From Aggregicoccus sp. 17bor-14 (GTDB lineage Bacteria; Myxococcota; Myxococcia; Myxococcales; Myxococcaceae), in contig NZ_VJZZ01000008.1 in NCBI RefSeq assembly GCF_009659535.1, positions 64,001 to 128,000 on the forward strand: a stretch of DNA of 64,000 bases, read 5' to 3'. Shown here in pieces: positions 1 to 8,917 of this stretch. The notes beneath the pieces are model-generated. The model was not told where the DNA came from and did no database searches. It saw only the letters and a program-made list of their open reading frames with translations. The translations under genes were made by a program, and so were the position numbers. Position 1 is the first letter of the stretch; every line of letters starts with the position of its first letter.

Positions 1-1208
1 GGCGTATTCCGGCTCTTGGAGAAGAACTGGTCCGCATCCACGGTCCACTCCTCCTCCGGGTCCACCAGCGCGATGTCCGCCGGCGCGCCGACGGCCAGGT
101 GACCGCCCGGCAGCCCGAACGCCCGCGCCGGCCCCTCGCTCAGGAGCGTGATGGCGCGCGTGGGACTGAGCGTCCCGTCGCGCACCAGCGCGAGCGTGAG
201 CGCGAGCGCGGTCTCCAGGCCCACCACCCCGTTGATCGCCTTCTCGTACTCCAGCTGCTTGTCCAGCACGCCGTGGGGCGCGTGGTCCGTGGCGATGGCA
301 TCCAGGGTGCCGTCCGCGAGCCCCTCGCGCAGCGCCTGCACGTCCCGGTCGAGCCGCAGCGGGGGGTTCATCTTGGCGTGGGTGTCGTAGCCGCTCACCG
401 CGTCGTCGCGCAGGGTGAAGTGGTGCGGGGCGACCTCCGCCGTCACCTTGAGGCCGCGCCGCTTGGCCTCGCGGATGAGCCGCACGCTGCCCTCGCAGGA
501 CACGTGGGCGATGTGCAGCCGGCCGCCGGTCTCCTCCAGGAGCACCAGGTCGCGCGCCACCATCGCCACCTCGGCCGAGGCGGGGATGGGCAGGAGGCCC
601 AGGCGCGTGGCGGTGGGGCTCTCGGTGAGGACGCCGCGCGCGGAGAGCGTGAGGTCCTCCTCGTGCACCATCACCGGCAGGTCGAACATGGTCGCGTACT
701 GCAGGGTGCGGCGCATGATCGCAGCGCTCATCACCGGGCGCCCGTCGTCCGTGATGCAGACGCAGCCCGCGGCGACCAGCTCGCCCATCTCCGCCATCTC
801 CTCGCCCTTGAGACCCTTGGTGATGGCGCCCGCGGGGTAGACGCGGCACAGGTTCGCGGCGCGCGCGCGCTGCAGCACGAGCTCGGTCACCAGCGCGCTG
901 TCGTTCACCGGCTTGGTGTTGGGCATGGCCACCACCGCCGTGAAGCCGCCGGCCACCGCCGAGCGCGCCCCGGTGAGGATGGTCTCCTTGCCCTCCTCGC
1001 CCGGCTCGCGCAGGTGCACGTGCAGGTCGATGAGGCCGGGCACCACCCACTTGCCCGCGGCGTCCACCACCTGGGCGCCCGGAACCTGAAGGGGCGCCTC
1101 GCTCACCTCGGCTACCTTGCCGCCCTGCACCAGCACGTCGCGCACGGCGTCCAGGCCGCTGCGGGGATCGATCACGCGCCCGCGGCGCAAGAGGAGCGGA
1201 GCCGTCAC
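1..1208 (-). CDS. pyrC: Dihydroorotase, class I (3' end outside the window)
   Basis: Dihydroorotase closes N-carbamoyl-aspartate to dihydroorotate, step three of pyrimidine synthesis. The GTG start at 1208 overlaps the pyrB stop (GTGA), so the two are translationally coupled. About 402 codons are visible. The N-terminal part has the metal motif DLHVHLREPG (about residues 57-66) and the family stretch AMPNTKPVNDS. The last visible residues (ADIALVDPEEEWTVDADQFF, then SKSRNT) match the conserved C-terminal region of the class I family, so only some 25 codons are missing on the left. The frame has no internal stop. Start choice rests on the overlap and on the fit to the family's usual N-terminus. 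Confidence 0.95.
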   Translation of the reverse strand, partial: MTAPLLLRRGRVIDPRSGLDAVRDVLVQGGKVAEVSEAPLQVPGAQVVDAAGKWVVPGLIDLHVHLREPGEEGKETILTGARSAVAGGFTAVVAMPNTKPVNDSALVTELVLQRARAANLCRVYPAGAITKGLKGEEMAEMGELVAAGCVCITDDGRPVMSAAIMRRTLQYATMFDLPVMVHEEDLTLSARGVLTESPTATRLGLLPIPASAEVAMVARDLVLLEETGGRLHIAHVSCEGSVRLIREAKRRGLKVTAEVAPHHFTLRDDAVSGYDTHAKMNPPLRLDRDVQALREGLADGTLDAIATDHAPHGVLDKQLEYEKAINGVVGLETALALTLALVRDGTLSPTRAITLLSEGPARAFGLPGGHLAVGAPADIALVDPEEEWTVDADQFFSKSRNT

Positions 1209-2092
1209 GTGCACACCTCCAGGAGCGCCCGGCGCACCGCCACCCCGTACCGCACCTGCTCGAGGATGACGCTGCGCGGGCCGTCCGCCACCGCCGGCGA
1301 GATCTCCACGCCGCGGTTCATGGGGCCCGGGTGCAGCACCAGCGCGTGCGCGGGGAGCTTCTGCGCGCGGGCCGGCGTCAGGCCGAAGAGGCGCGAGTAG
1401 TCGCGCGCCGAGGGGAACAGCGACTCGCCCTGCCGCTCCAGCTGCAGGCGCAGGCACATCACCGCGTCCGCACGCGGCAGCTCCGCGTCCAGCCGGAAGC
1501 TCGTGCGCGCCCCCAGCACCTCGGGGAAGGCGGGCAGCAGCGTGGGCGGGCCGCAGAGCACCACCTCCGCGCCGAGCTGCGTGAGGCACAGCGCGTTGGA
1601 GCGCGCGACGCGGCTGTGCAGGATGTCGCCCACGATGAGCACGCGGCGCCCCTCGAGGCTGCCCCAGTGCTTGCGCAGCGTGAAGGCGTCCAGCAGCGCC
1701 TGCGAGGGGTGCTCGTGGGTGCCGTCACCCGCGTTGATGACCGCGCACTTCACGTGCTTGGCCACCAGGTGCGGCGCGCCCGAGGAGGCGTGGCGCATCA
1801 CGATGGCCACCGGGCCCATCGCCTCGATGTTGCGCACGGTGTCCAGCAGGGTCTCGCCCTTGGACACCGAGGAGCCCTTGGCAGTCCAGTTGAGCACCTC
1901 GCCGCCCAGCGACTTGGCCGCCGCCTCGAAGGAGGAGCGCGTGCGGGTGGAGTCCTCGAAGAACATGTTCGCCACCAGCTTGCCCGCGAGCGCGGCGCTC
2001 GCCGGGCCGCCCGGCAGGTGGCGCTCGGCGCGATCGAGGATGGCCTCGATGTCCGTGCGGGAGAGGCCTTCGATGCCGAGCAGGTGTCTCAT
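1205..2092 (-). CDS. pyrB: Aspartate carbamoyltransferase catalytic subunit
   Basis: Condenses carbamoyl phosphate with aspartate, the committed step of pyrimidine synthesis. The 295-residue length fits the catalytic chain of the unregulated (no PyrI) bacterial type. Visible motifs are the carbamoyl-phosphate loop FFEDSTRTRSSFE near residue 44, HPSQALLDAF around residue 128, and HPGPMNRGVEI near the C-terminus. It sits between a small membrane protein gene (21 bases upstream) and pyrC (overlapping). No pyrI is next to it. The upstream 21 bases leave no room for a PyrR-type attenuator, so control probably lies at the head of the lepA operon. Confidence 0.97.
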   Translation of the reverse strand: MRHLLGIEGLSRTDIEAILDRAERHLPGGPASAALAGKLVANMFFEDSTRTRSSFEAAAKSLGGEVLNWTAKGSSVSKGETLLDTVRNIEAMGPVAIVMRHASSGAPHLVAKHVKCAVINAGDGTHEHPSQALLDAFTLRKHWGSLEGRRVLIVGDILHSRVARSNALCLTQLGAEVVLCGPPTLLPAFPEVLGARTSFRLDAELPRADAVMCLRLQLERQGESLFPSARDYSRLFGLTPARAQKLPAHALVLHPGPMNRGVEISPAVADGPRSVILEQVRYGVAVRRALLEVCT

Positions 2093-2113
2093 GGCGGGAG
2101 TCCCGGGGGCTGG

Positions 2114-2539
2114 CTAGCGCGGGGGGAGGCCTTCCTTGACGACGCGGAAGTGGAAGAGGTGCACCCGGGCGGTGGGCTTGAGGGTGACGGGCCGGTCCCA
2201 GCTCACCTCGATGCGCACCGAGCCGGTCACCGGGTCGCGATCGATGAGGATCTGGTCGTCCGTGAGCCCCAGCCCCGGCGCCGTGCGCGTGCCGCCCCAC
2301 CCGTCCGACTCCACGTGGGTGCCCATGTGCGTGGTGCGGTTGCGGATCTCGTTGCGCAGCAGAGCGTCGTTGGTGTTCTGCCCGGAGAGGGCGTGCGCTG
2401 CGGCGACCGCCTCCTTCACGTCCAGGCTGTCCACCCAGAGCGGGACGTAGAGCGACGCCGCGTACACGGCGCCGCCCAGCAGCAGCAGCAGCACCAGAGT
2501 CCCGAGGCTCACCTTCCCGGATTCGCGCACGGCGCGCAC
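2114..2539 (-). CDS. Small single-pass membrane protein of unknown function
   Basis: A 141-residue protein with a GTG start; a second GTG three codons later is possible. Residues about 11-28 (SLGTLVLLLLLGGAVYAASL) form one transmembrane helix, followed by a roughly 110-residue domain that would lie outside the cytoplasm, with a conserved-looking stretch YVPLWVDSLDVKEAV. I cannot assign a function. The position next to lepB and the layout of one helix plus a small domain recall the DUF4845 proteins found beside lepB in gammaproteobacteria, but that is only an analogy. It lies 70 bases after lepB and 21 before pyrB in the same orientation. Confidence 0.8.
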   Translation of the reverse strand: MRAVRESGKVSLGTLVLLLLLGGAVYAASLYVPLWVDSLDVKEAVAAAHALSGQNTNDALLRNEIRNRTTHMGTHVESDGWGGTRTAPGLGLTDDQILIDRDPVTGSVRIEVSWDRPVTLKPTARVHLFHFRVVKEGLPPR

Positions 2540-2609
2540 GCGTACCAGCGCGCCCCCGGGGGGTCAAGCGTGCTCGCGGGGGGGCCGTACCGGGAGCGGC
2601 GGAGCCCCG

Positions 2610-3851
2610 CTAGCGCACCGGCAGGAAGAGCCGGTCGGTGCGCAGGCCCGAGCCCCCGAAGAGGCTGCTGCCCACCCCGCCGTGGCCCCAGGCGAACCAG
2701 ATGACCATTGCCTTGCCCTTGATGTGGCCGAAGGGCACGTAGGCGGCGACGCCCCTGCGCCCGCCCAGCTCGTGGCGGCTGTCCGCGCTGTTGTCGCGGT
2801 TGTCACCCATCACGAAGACGTGCCCGGGCGGCACCACGTAGGGCCCCTCGGTGACGTGGCCCTCCGGGTGCCCGGCGTTCTGCAGCACCGCGTGCGCGTG
2901 GCCGCTGAGGTTCTCCTCGTAGAGCACCTGCTCGTCCGAGACCCAGTCGGTGTCGCTCAGGCTCCAGGTGACGAAGTCCTCGGCGCGCAGGGTGCGCGGT
3001 TGCGGCTGGCCGTTGACGTGCACCACCTCGTCCACGACCTCCACCGTGTCCCCGGGAACGCCCACCACCCGCTTGATGAAGTCCTTGGACTCGTCCATCG
3101 GGTTGTTGAAGACGATCACATCCCCGCGCTGGGGCGGGCGCACCGCCACGAAGGGCACGTAGTTCGTGAACGGGATGCGCACCCCGTAGAGGAACTTGTT
3201 CACGAACACCTGGTCGCCGATCTCCAGGGTCGGGAGCATGGAGCCGGAGGGGATCTTGAACGGCTCCACCACCACGGTGCGGATGAGCAGCGCGATGGCG
3301 AGCGCCTTGAGGAAGCCCGAGGCGAAGTCCATGGCGGACTGGCGGCGGTAGGCCCCCAGGTGCTCGCTGGTCAGCGTGCCCAGCACCTCCAGCTCGCGCT
3401 TGAGCGCGGACGCATCCGACTCGAGCGAGGCGCTCTCCACGCGCAGCGCCTGCTCGCCCAGCTGCGCCGCCGCCGCCTCGCCCACCTTGCCGCGGGCGCG
3501 CGCGAGCAGCACGTCGATCTCCTGCATCAGCTCGCGTGCGTCACGCCGCAGCGCGCGCAGCTGGCGCTCGCGTGAGGAGGCGAGCCGCCAGAGCAGCAGC
3601 CCCACGAACGCGATGAGCAGCAGCAGGGCGAGGTACTGCATCAGGGGCTGCGCCCAGCGCCCCGAGCCCGGCACCAGCTCGATGAGCAGCACGTAGGGCA
3701 CGAAGGCGAGGCCCAGCAGCGTGAGCGGCGCCCAGAGGCTGGTGAGCCGCTCGCGCCAGCGAAGCTGCCGGGTGGCGCGGGCCTGGGCCTCGGGACGGCG
3801 CGCGTTCATCGCCTCGTCGAGCGAGAGCGGCGTGGAAGCGGCGGCGGGCAT
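2610..3851 (-). CDS. lepB: Signal peptidase I with long N-terminal membrane region
   Basis: Cleaves signal peptides of exported proteins at the outer face of the inner membrane. Catalytic Ser204 lies in PSGSMLPTLE and catalytic Lys260 in KDFIKRVVGVPGD; the box MGDNRDNSADSR follows near residue 350. The 413 residues exceed the usual 250-320. The extra part is two N-terminal helices (about 41-60 and 71-89), a charged, probably coiled-coil segment (about 95-170), then the usual anchor helix just before the catalytic Ser. The ATG chosen overlaps the lepA stop as TGATG with GGAGGAG just upstream; a GTG one codon earlier is possible. lepA-lepB coupling is a widespread arrangement. Confidence 0.96.
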   Translation of the reverse strand: MPAAASTPLSLDEAMNARRPEAQARATRQLRWRERLTSLWAPLTLLGLAFVPYVLLIELVPGSGRWAQPLMQYLALLLLIAFVGLLLWRLASSRERQLRALRRDARELMQEIDVLLARARGKVGEAAAAQLGEQALRVESASLESDASALKRELEVLGTLTSEHLGAYRRQSAMDFASGFLKALAIALLIRTVVVEPFKIPSGSMLPTLEIGDQVFVNKFLYGVRIPFTNYVPFVAVRPPQRGDVIVFNNPMDESKDFIKRVVGVPGDTVEVVDEVVHVNGQPQPRTLRAEDFVTWSLSDTDWVSDEQVLYEENLSGHAHAVLQNAGHPEGHVTEGPYVVPPGHVFVMGDNRDNSADSRHELGGRRGVAAYVPFGHIKGKAMVIWFAWGHGGVGSSLFGGSGLRTDRLFLPVR

Positions 3852-5662
3852 CACTCCTCCGTCTTGAGCACGGCGAGGAAGGCCTCCTGCGGGATCTCCA
3901 CGGAGCCGACCTGCTTCATCCGCTTCTTGCCCTCCTTCTGCTTCTCCAGGAGCTTGCGCTTGCGGCTGATGTCACCGCCGTAGCACTTGGCGAGCACGTT
4001 CTTGCGGATGGCGGAGATGGTCTCGCGGCTGATGACCTTCGCGCCGATCGCCGCCTGGATGGCCACCTCGTACATCTGCCGCGGGATGACCTCCTTGAGC
4101 TTCGTGCACACCTCGCGGCCGCGCTGGTAGGCGCGCTCCTTGTGCACGATGACGCTCAGGGCATCCACGGGGTCGCCGTTGATGAGGATGTCCAGCTTCA
4201 CCAGGTCGCTCTCCTGGTAGCCGCCCAGCTCGTAGTCGAGGCTCGCGTAGCCACGGGTCACACTCTTGAGCTTGTCGAAGAAGTCGAACACCACCTCGGC
4301 GAGCGGCATCTCGTACGTCACCTGCACGCGCTGGCCGCTGGTGCCCAGGTACTTCATGTCCTTCTGCACGCCGCGCCGGTCCTGGCACAGCTTGAGCACC
4401 GCGCCCAGGTACTCGTTGGGCACGTGGATGTGGCTGATGAGCAGCGGCTCCTCCATGTGCTCGATGTGCTGCACGGCCGGCAGCTTCGCCGGGTTGTCGA
4501 TGAGCAGCTCCTCACCCTTGTTGGTGAAGACCTTGTAGACCACCGAGGGCGCGGTGGTGATGAGCGAGAGGTTGTACTCGCGCTCGAGCCGCTCCTGGAC
4601 GATCTCCATGTGCAGCAGGCCGAGGTAGCCGCAGCGGAAGCCGAAGCCCAGCGCGGTGGAGACCTCGGGCTCGTAGGTGAAGGCGGCGTCGTTGAGCGTG
4701 AGCTTGGCGAGCGCGTCGCGCAGGTTCTCGTAGTCCGCGGCGTCCACCGGGAAGATGCCCGAGAACACCATCGGCTTCACTTCCTTGAAGCCCGGGAAGG
4801 GCGCGTCCGTGGGGCGCAGCTCCTCGGTGACGGTGTCGCCCACCTTCGCGTCCTGCAGCTCCTTCACGTTGGCGACGAGCACGCCCACCTCGCCCGCCAT
4901 CAGCTGCTGCACGGGGCGCGAGAAGGGGCTGAACACGCCCAGCTCCTGGACCTCGAACTTCTTCTTGTTCGTCCAGAGCATGATCTTCTGCTTGAGCGAC
5001 AGCGTGCCCTCGAGCACGCGCACCAGCACCACCACGCCGCGGTAGTTGTCGTACCAGCTGTCGAAGATGAGCGCCTTGAGGGGCGCGGCGGGGTCGCCTG
5101 CGGGGGGCGGCACGACCTTCACCACCGCCTCGAGGATGTCCTCGATGCCGATGCCCTCCTTGGCGGAGGCCGGCACCGCGACGGACGCGTCGATGCCGAT
5201 CACGTCCTCGATCTCGGCGCGGGTGCGGTCCACGTCCGCGCTGGGCAGGTCGATCTTGTTGATGACCGGGATGATGGCGAGGTCGTGGTCCAGCGCCATG
5301 TACACGTTGGCGAGCGTCTGCGCCTCGACGCCCTGGGTGGCGTCCACCACCAGCAGCGCGCCCTCGCACGCGGCGAGCGAGCGGCTCACCTCGTACGCGA
5401 AGTCCACGTGTCCCGGCGTGTCGATGAGGTTCAGCACGTACTTCTGGCCGTCGCGCGCGGTGTAGTTCATGCGCACGGACTGGGCCTTGATGGTGATGCC
5501 GCGCTCCCGCTCGATGTCCATGTTGTCGAGGAACTGGGCCTGCGCCTCGCGCTTGGACAGGGTGCCGGTCTTGTCCAGGAGGCGGTCGGCCAGCGTCGAC
5601 TTTCCGTGGTCGATGTGGGCGATGATGCTGAAGTTGCGGATGTGAGCGTTCTCGGACGGCAT
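3851..5662 (-). CDS. lepA: Elongation factor 4 (LepA GTPase)
   Basis: Ribosome-associated translational GTPase that back-translocates or remodels ribosomes. The 603-residue length is typical. Visible motifs are the P-loop [15 protein letters not shown], the switch region [19 protein letters not shown] and NKIDLPSAD, and the LepA-specific C-terminal end ([20 protein letters not shown]). The ATG at 5662 is preceded by AGAGAAC. It heads the operon lepA-lepB-orf-pyrB-pyrC, with lepB overlapping its stop. Confidence 0.98.
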   Translation of the reverse strand: MPSENAHIRNFSIIAHIDHGKSTLADRLLDKTGTLSKREAQAQFLDNMDIERERGITIKAQSVRMNYTARDGQKYVLNLIDTPGHVDFAYEVSRSLAACEGALLVVDATQGVEAQTLANVYMALDHDLAIIPVINKIDLPSADVDRTRAEIEDVIGIDASVAVPASAKEGIGIEDILEAVVKVVPPPAGDPAAPLKALIFDSWYDNYRGVVVLVRVLEGTLSLKQKIMLWTNKKKFEVQELGVFSPFSRPVQQLMAGEVGVLVANVKELQDAKVGDTVTEELRPTDAPFPGFKEVKPMVFSGIFPVDAADYENLRDALAKLTLNDAAFTYEPEVSTALGFGFRCGYLGLLHMEIVQERLEREYNLSLITTAPSVVYKVFTNKGEELLIDNPAKLPAVQHIEHMEEPLLISHIHVPNEYLGAVLKLCQDRRGVQKDMKYLGTSGQRVQVTYEMPLAEVVFDFFDKLKSVTRGYASLDYELGGYQESDLVKLDILINGDPVDALSVIVHKERAYQRGREVCTKLKEVIPRQMYEVAIQAAIGAKVISRETISAIRKNVLAKCYGGDISRKRKLLEKQKEGKKRMKQVGSVEIPQEAFLAVLKTEE

Positions 5663-5978
5663 TGTTCTCTGGGCTCTTGTGAGGCTCGGGGCGAGACGCG
5701 AGGCGAAGGCGCGAGGCGGAAGCCGAAGCGGGGCTGCGTAACACCGAACCCGGCTGAAATCTACGCGGGCGTGCCCTCTGGCGGAGCACCCGCCCGGGGT
5801 GTGCGTCCCGCGCTCCGGGAAGCATAGCGCCTGTGCGGCCCTGCCCGGGCCCCGCCTCCCCGGCCCGCGAGCCCGCGCTCCCCTGCCCGCCTGCCCACCC
5901 CGGGAAGCAGAAGCGCCGCGCCCCCTCCCGGTGTGGACCGGGTGGAGCGCGGCGCGTGAGCGGGCCCGCCCGCGGCCT
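5663..5978. other. 316-base intergenic stretch between lepA and the epimerase gene
   Basis: The only gap over 300 bases in the window. It should hold the lepA operon promoter (minus strand), but I found no convincing -35/-10 pair. Near its right end lies a strong hairpin listed separately. The GA-rich part at about 5690-5735 has loosely repeated GAGGCGAAG/GAGGCGGAAG units without clear symmetry. No open frame with a ribosome-binding site stands out on either strand. Confidence 0.6.
5913..5955 (-). terminator. Long GC-rich hairpin after the epimerase gene
   Basis: Outer arms GCGCCGCGC (5913-5921) and GCGCGGCGC (5947-5955) enclose inner arms CCCGGT (5927-5932) and ACCGGG (5937-5942) around a 4-base loop. 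On the minus strand it begins 24 bases after the epimerase stop. It is followed by only a weak pyrimidine run (TTCTGCTTCCC), so it may be a rho-assisted or 3'-end stabilising structure rather than a classical intrinsic terminator. Confidence 0.55.
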
Positions 5979-6923
5979 CTAGCCGTGGCCTCGCGCGGGC
6001 GCGCTGGCGCGCTCGCGGAAGAAGGCGACGGTCTCCTTCAGGCCCTGCTCGAGCCCCACCGTGGGCTCCCAGCCGAGCACCTTCTTCGCGAGCGAGTTGT
6101 CGATGCACGAGCGCATCTGCTCGCCCGGCTTGCCGGGGGCGTGGTTCGCCGGGGTCTTGGAGCCCGCGGCGGCGGCCATCAGCTCGTAGAGGCGGTTGAT
6201 GTCCGTCTCGATGCCGGTGCCGATGTTCACCGCGCCGACGAAGTCCTTCTCGAAGGCGAGGTAGTTGGCGCGCGCCACGTCCTTGCCGAAGACGAAGTCG
6301 CGCGTCTGCTTGCCCTCGCCGTTGATGGTGCAGCCCTGCCCGGACACCAGGCGCTGGCTGAAGATGGCGACCACGCCCGCCTCGCCGTGCGGGTTCTGGC
6401 GCGGCCCGTACACGTTCGCGTAGCGCAGGGCCACGCTCTGCAGCCCGTACTGGGCGCGGTAGTAGCCGAGGTAGAGCTCGCCGGCGGCCTTGGAGACGCC
6501 GTAGGGGCTCACCGGCCGGGTGGCGTGGCTCTCGGGGGCGGGGAACACGTCCTGCTCGCCGTAGATGGCGCCGCCCGTGGAGCTGAAGATGACCTTCTTC
6601 ACGCCCGACTGACGGCTGGCCTCGAGCAGGTTGAGCATGCCGAGGATGTTGGCCTCGGCGTCGAAGCGCGGGTCCTCCACGCTGCGGCGCACGTCCATCT
6701 GCGCGGCGAGGTGACAGAGCACCTGCGGGCGCTCGGAGCGGATGAAGTCCGCGGCCTCGGGGCTGCGGATGTCCAGCACGGCGAGGCGCACGCGCCGGTC
6801 CAGGTTCTCCCGCTTGCCGCTGGAGAGGTTGTCCAGGGCGATGACCTCGTGGCCCCCGCGGACGAACTCGTCACACACGTGCGAGCCGATGAAGCCCGCG
6901 CCTCCCGTCACCAGTACTTTCAC
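5979..6923 (-). CDS. NAD-dependent sugar epimerase, UDP-glucose 4-epimerase type
   Basis: An extended short-chain dehydrogenase that probably interconverts UDP-sugars for surface polysaccharide or LPS. Counting from the GTG start at 6923 (314 residues) the protein opens with [17 protein letters not shown], the NAD-binding fold. It then shows [10 protein letters not shown] and the catalytic [11 protein letters not shown] (Tyr-xxx-Lys), with [18 protein letters not shown] downstream, as in GalE-like enzymes. The longest frame begins at a TTG 12 codons upstream, but GGGGAG lies just before the GTG and the family begins at this point. It follows the UDP-glucuronate decarboxylase gene with a 57-base gap. 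Substrate within the 4-epimerase group is not certain. Confidence 0.88.
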   Translation of the reverse strand: MKVLVTGGAGFIGSHVCDEFVRGGHEVIALDNLSSGKRENLDRRVRLAVLDIRSPEAADFIRSERPQVLCHLAAQMDVRRSVEDPRFDAEANILGMLNLLEASRQSGVKKVIFSSTGGAIYGEQDVFPAPESHATRPVSPYGVSKAAGELYLGYYRAQYGLQSVALRYANVYGPRQNPHGEAGVVAIFSQRLVSGQGCTINGEGKQTRDFVFGKDVARANYLAFEKDFVGAVNIGTGIETDINRLYELMAAAAGSKTPANHAPGKPGEQMRSCIDNSLAKKVLGWEPTVGLEQGLKETVAFFRERASAPARGHG

Positions 6924-6980
6924 GCTCGCACTCCCCGGCCGCGCACCCGCGGCGCTCAAGCATCCCGAATGGCGGGCAAG

Positions 6981-7955
6981 TTAGGGGCGGCTGCCCGCTC
7001 CGGCAACCGTCCGGAACCAGTGCAGTGTCTGCTGCAGGCCCTGCTCCAGCGCCACGCGCGGCTCCCAGCCCAGCAGCTGCCGCGCCCGGGTGATGTCCGG
7101 CTTGCGCTGCTTGGGATCGTCCTTCGGTAGCGGTTGGAATTGGAGCTTCCCTCCCCCTCCGTTCGCCTGGCGCACGGCCTCGGCGAACTCGCGGATGGTC
7201 ATCTCGCGCGGGTTGCCCACGTTCACCGGGCCCTCCACGTCCGAGAGCATCAGCCGGTACATGCCGTCCACGAGGTCCGACACGTAACAGAAGCTGCGCG
7301 TCTGGCTGCCGTCGCCGAAGAGGCTGAAGTCCTCGCCCCGCAGCGCCTGGCCCACGAAGGCGGGCACCACGCGCCCGTCGTTGAGGCGCATGCGCGGCCC
7401 GTAGGTGTTGAAGATGCGGATGATGCGCACCGGCACCTGGTGCACCTTCGCGTACGCCATGCACAGCGCCTCGGCGTAGCGCTTGGACTCGTCGTAGCAG
7501 CTGCGCGGGCCCACCGGGTTCACGTTGCCCCAGTAGTCCTCGGTCTGGGGATGCACGAGCGGATCGCCGTACACCTCGGAGGTGGAGGCCTGCAGGAAGC
7601 GGGCGCCCTTGGCGCGCGCGAGCTCGAGGCCGTTCTCCGTGCCGATGCTGCCCACCCGCAGCGTCTCGATGGGCAGCTGCGCGTAGTCGATGGGGCTCGC
7701 CGGGGAGGCGAGGTTGAAGACGAAGTCCACCGGCCCCTCGACGCGCAGCGGGCCCTGGGTGATGTCCTGGCGCAGGTCCTCGAAGCCCGGGCGCTCGCGC
7801 AGGTGGCGCACGTTGCGCTCGGCGCCCGTGATGAGGTTGTCCACCGACACCACCGCGGCCCCCTCGTCCAGGAGCCGCTCGCACAGGTGCGAGCCCACGA
7901 ATCCCGCCCCGCCCAGCACCACCGCCCGCTTCCCACGCACCGTCGCCGTCGCCAT
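6981..7955 (-). CDS. UDP-glucuronate decarboxylase (UDP-xylose synthase) family
   Basis: Converts UDP-glucuronate to UDP-xylose through a 4-keto intermediate. The call rests on the family stretches [39 protein letters not shown] and [20 protein letters not shown], which contain the Ser and Tyr-xxx-Lys catalytic residues, plus the NAD fold [15 protein letters not shown] at the N-terminus. The ATG at 7955 (324 residues) is preceded by AGAGGAG at good spacing; the open frame continues 8 codons further but without support. It lies 20 bases after the ribbon-helix-helix gene and 57 before the epimerase, so the three are probably one transcript supplying nucleotide sugars for envelope glycans. Confidence 0.92.
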   Translation of the reverse strand: MATATVRGKRAVVLGGAGFVGSHLCERLLDEGAAVVSVDNLITGAERNVRHLRERPGFEDLRQDITQGPLRVEGPVDFVFNLASPASPIDYAQLPIETLRVGSIGTENGLELARAKGARFLQASTSEVYGDPLVHPQTEDYWGNVNPVGPRSCYDESKRYAEALCMAYAKVHQVPVRIIRIFNTYGPRMRLNDGRVVPAFVGQALRGEDFSLFGDGSQTRSFCYVSDLVDGMYRLMLSDVEGPVNVGNPREMTIREFAEAVRQANGGGGKLQFQPLPKDDPKQRKPDITRARQLLGWEPRVALEQGLQQTLHWFRTVAGAGSRP

Positions 7956-7975
7956 CTTTTCTCCTCTGGATCCCG

Positions 7976-8155
7976 TCACAGTTCGTCGAACGTCGCCTGA
8001 CCCGGCAGCTGGGCCTTGTACTTCTCCAGCACCAGATCGATGCCCTGGCGGATGTACTCCGCCACCGGCACCTTCGTCTTCTGGTTCAGGGCCTTGAGGC
8101 GTTCGTTCTGTTCCGGCGTGATGTAGATGGTGGTGCTGATTTTCTTTCGGGCCAT
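7976..8155 (-). CDS. Ribbon-helix-helix (CopG/Arc-type) DNA-binding protein, 59 residues
   Basis: A complete short gene, ATG at 8155 to TGA at 7976. It begins [20 protein letters not shown]: the basic beta-strand KISTTIYI followed by helix [13 protein letters not shown], a turn, and a second helix [18 protein letters not shown], which is the ribbon-helix-helix fold of dimeric CopG/Arc regulators. The C-terminal tail is short ([13 protein letters not shown]). There is no adjacent toxin gene, so an antitoxin role is unlikely. It leads the UDP-glucuronate decarboxylase and epimerase genes, so it may regulate that operon and itself; see the phased repeats at 8161-8185. Confidence 0.88.
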   Translation of the reverse strand: MARKKISTTIYITPEQNERLKALNQKTKVPVAEYIRQGIDLVLEKYKAQLPGQATFDEL

Positions 8156-8160
8156 GGCGA

Positions 8161-8185
8161 TATGTGAGGGTATGTCGAACTACGT
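8161..8185. promoter_or_regulatory. Three helically phased TATGT/TACGT direct repeats upstream of the RHH gene
   Basis: TATGT occurs at 8161 and 8171 and TACGT at 8181, spaced exactly 10 bases apart and beginning 6 bases before the regulator's start codon. Ribbon-helix-helix dimers usually bind short direct or inverted repeats on one face of the helix, so this is a candidate autoregulatory operator. No clear promoter elements could be paired with it. Confidence 0.4.
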
Positions 8186-8224
8186 CGCCGGCAAAGGCAT
8201 TGATTTTACAAGGGGAGGGACCCG

Positions 8225-8917
8225 ATGAGACCCGGACGGTGGCTGGGCGCGCTGGTGGCCGTGGCAGGGCTCGCCGGGTGCTCCTCGCAGGGGCCGGCGC
8301 AGAAGCCCTCGGGTGAGGCCCCGGGCGCCCAGGCGCCGGGCGCCGCGGACGGGGGGCTCTCGGCGGCGCCGGGGCAGGGCCTCGCCCCCGGCGAGAGCGA
8401 GCACACCGAGGACACCAACGGCGACGGCCGCCCGGACGTGCGCATCATCACGCGCAAGGTGAAGGGGCCGGACGGCGCCGACGTGGAGCGCGTGGTGCGC
8501 CGCGAGCTGGACATCAACTACGACGGCACCTTCGACGTGACGAAGGAGTACGACGTGAGCCACCCCGCCGAGGAGGGCGAGGTGCTCGTGCGCGAGCAGG
8601 TGGACTCGGACCTGAACGGGCGTCCGGACACCGTCACCGTCTACGAGAAGGGCCTCGTGGTGCGCCAGGAGCGCGACCTGGACGGCGACGGGCGCCCCGA
8701 CGTGTGGGTGCACTACGTGGGCGGCCGCCAGACGCTCACCGAGCGCGACACCAACGGCGACGGGCGCGCGGACTCCTGGGAGTACTGGAAGGACGGCCGC
8801 GTGGAGCGCATCGCCGAGGACAAGGACGGCGACGGCAAGCCCGACGAGACCACGCTCAACCCCAACGTGCCCCACCCTCCCCCGGCCAAGGGAGGGGGCG
8901 CGGACGGGGGGACCTAG
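8225..8917 (+). CDS. Lipoprotein with repeated calcium-binding-type DxNxDGxxD motifs
   Basis: A 230-residue secreted lipoprotein. The signal peptide ends in the lipobox LAGCSS (Cys about residue 19), and a 30-residue Ala/Gly/Pro linker follows. The rest is built from acidic loops: [34 protein letters not shown] and DKDGDGKPD, separated by short beta-like segments such as [19 protein letters not shown] and SWEYW. The loops resemble EF-hand/thrombospondin-type-3 calcium sites and suggest a calcium-stabilised surface protein. AGGGGAGGG precedes the ATG. The TAG stop shares the palindrome CTAG with the stop of the convergent SPOR gene. Function is unknown. Confidence 0.85.
   Translation: MRPGRWLGALVAVAGLAGCSSQGPAQKPSGEAPGAQAPGAADGGLSAAPGQGLAPGESEHTEDTNGDGRPDVRIITRKVKGPDGADVERVVRRELDINYDGTFDVTKEYDVSHPAEEGEVLVREQVDSDLNGRPDTVTVYEKGLVVRQERDLDGDGRPDVWVHYVGGRQTLTERDTNGDGRADSWEYWKDGRVERIAEDKDGDGKPDETTLNPNVPHPPPAKGGGADGGT

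Noticed and set aside
99-1400. A 433-codon plus-strand frame opposite pyrC/pyrB
   Set aside because: The minus strand encodes dihydroorotase and aspartate carbamoyltransferase with all motifs; the plus frame is His/Arg/Ala-rich noise.
5690-5735. GAGGCG(A)AG-like repeats upstream of lepA as an operator
   Set aside because: Units vary in length and sequence with no fixed spacing or symmetry; plain purine-rich sequence explains them.
7976-8155. The small ribbon-helix-helix gene as an antitoxin
   Set aside because: No toxin-like gene (RelE, ParE, PIN) lies on either side; neighbours are nucleotide-sugar enzymes and a divergent lipoprotein.
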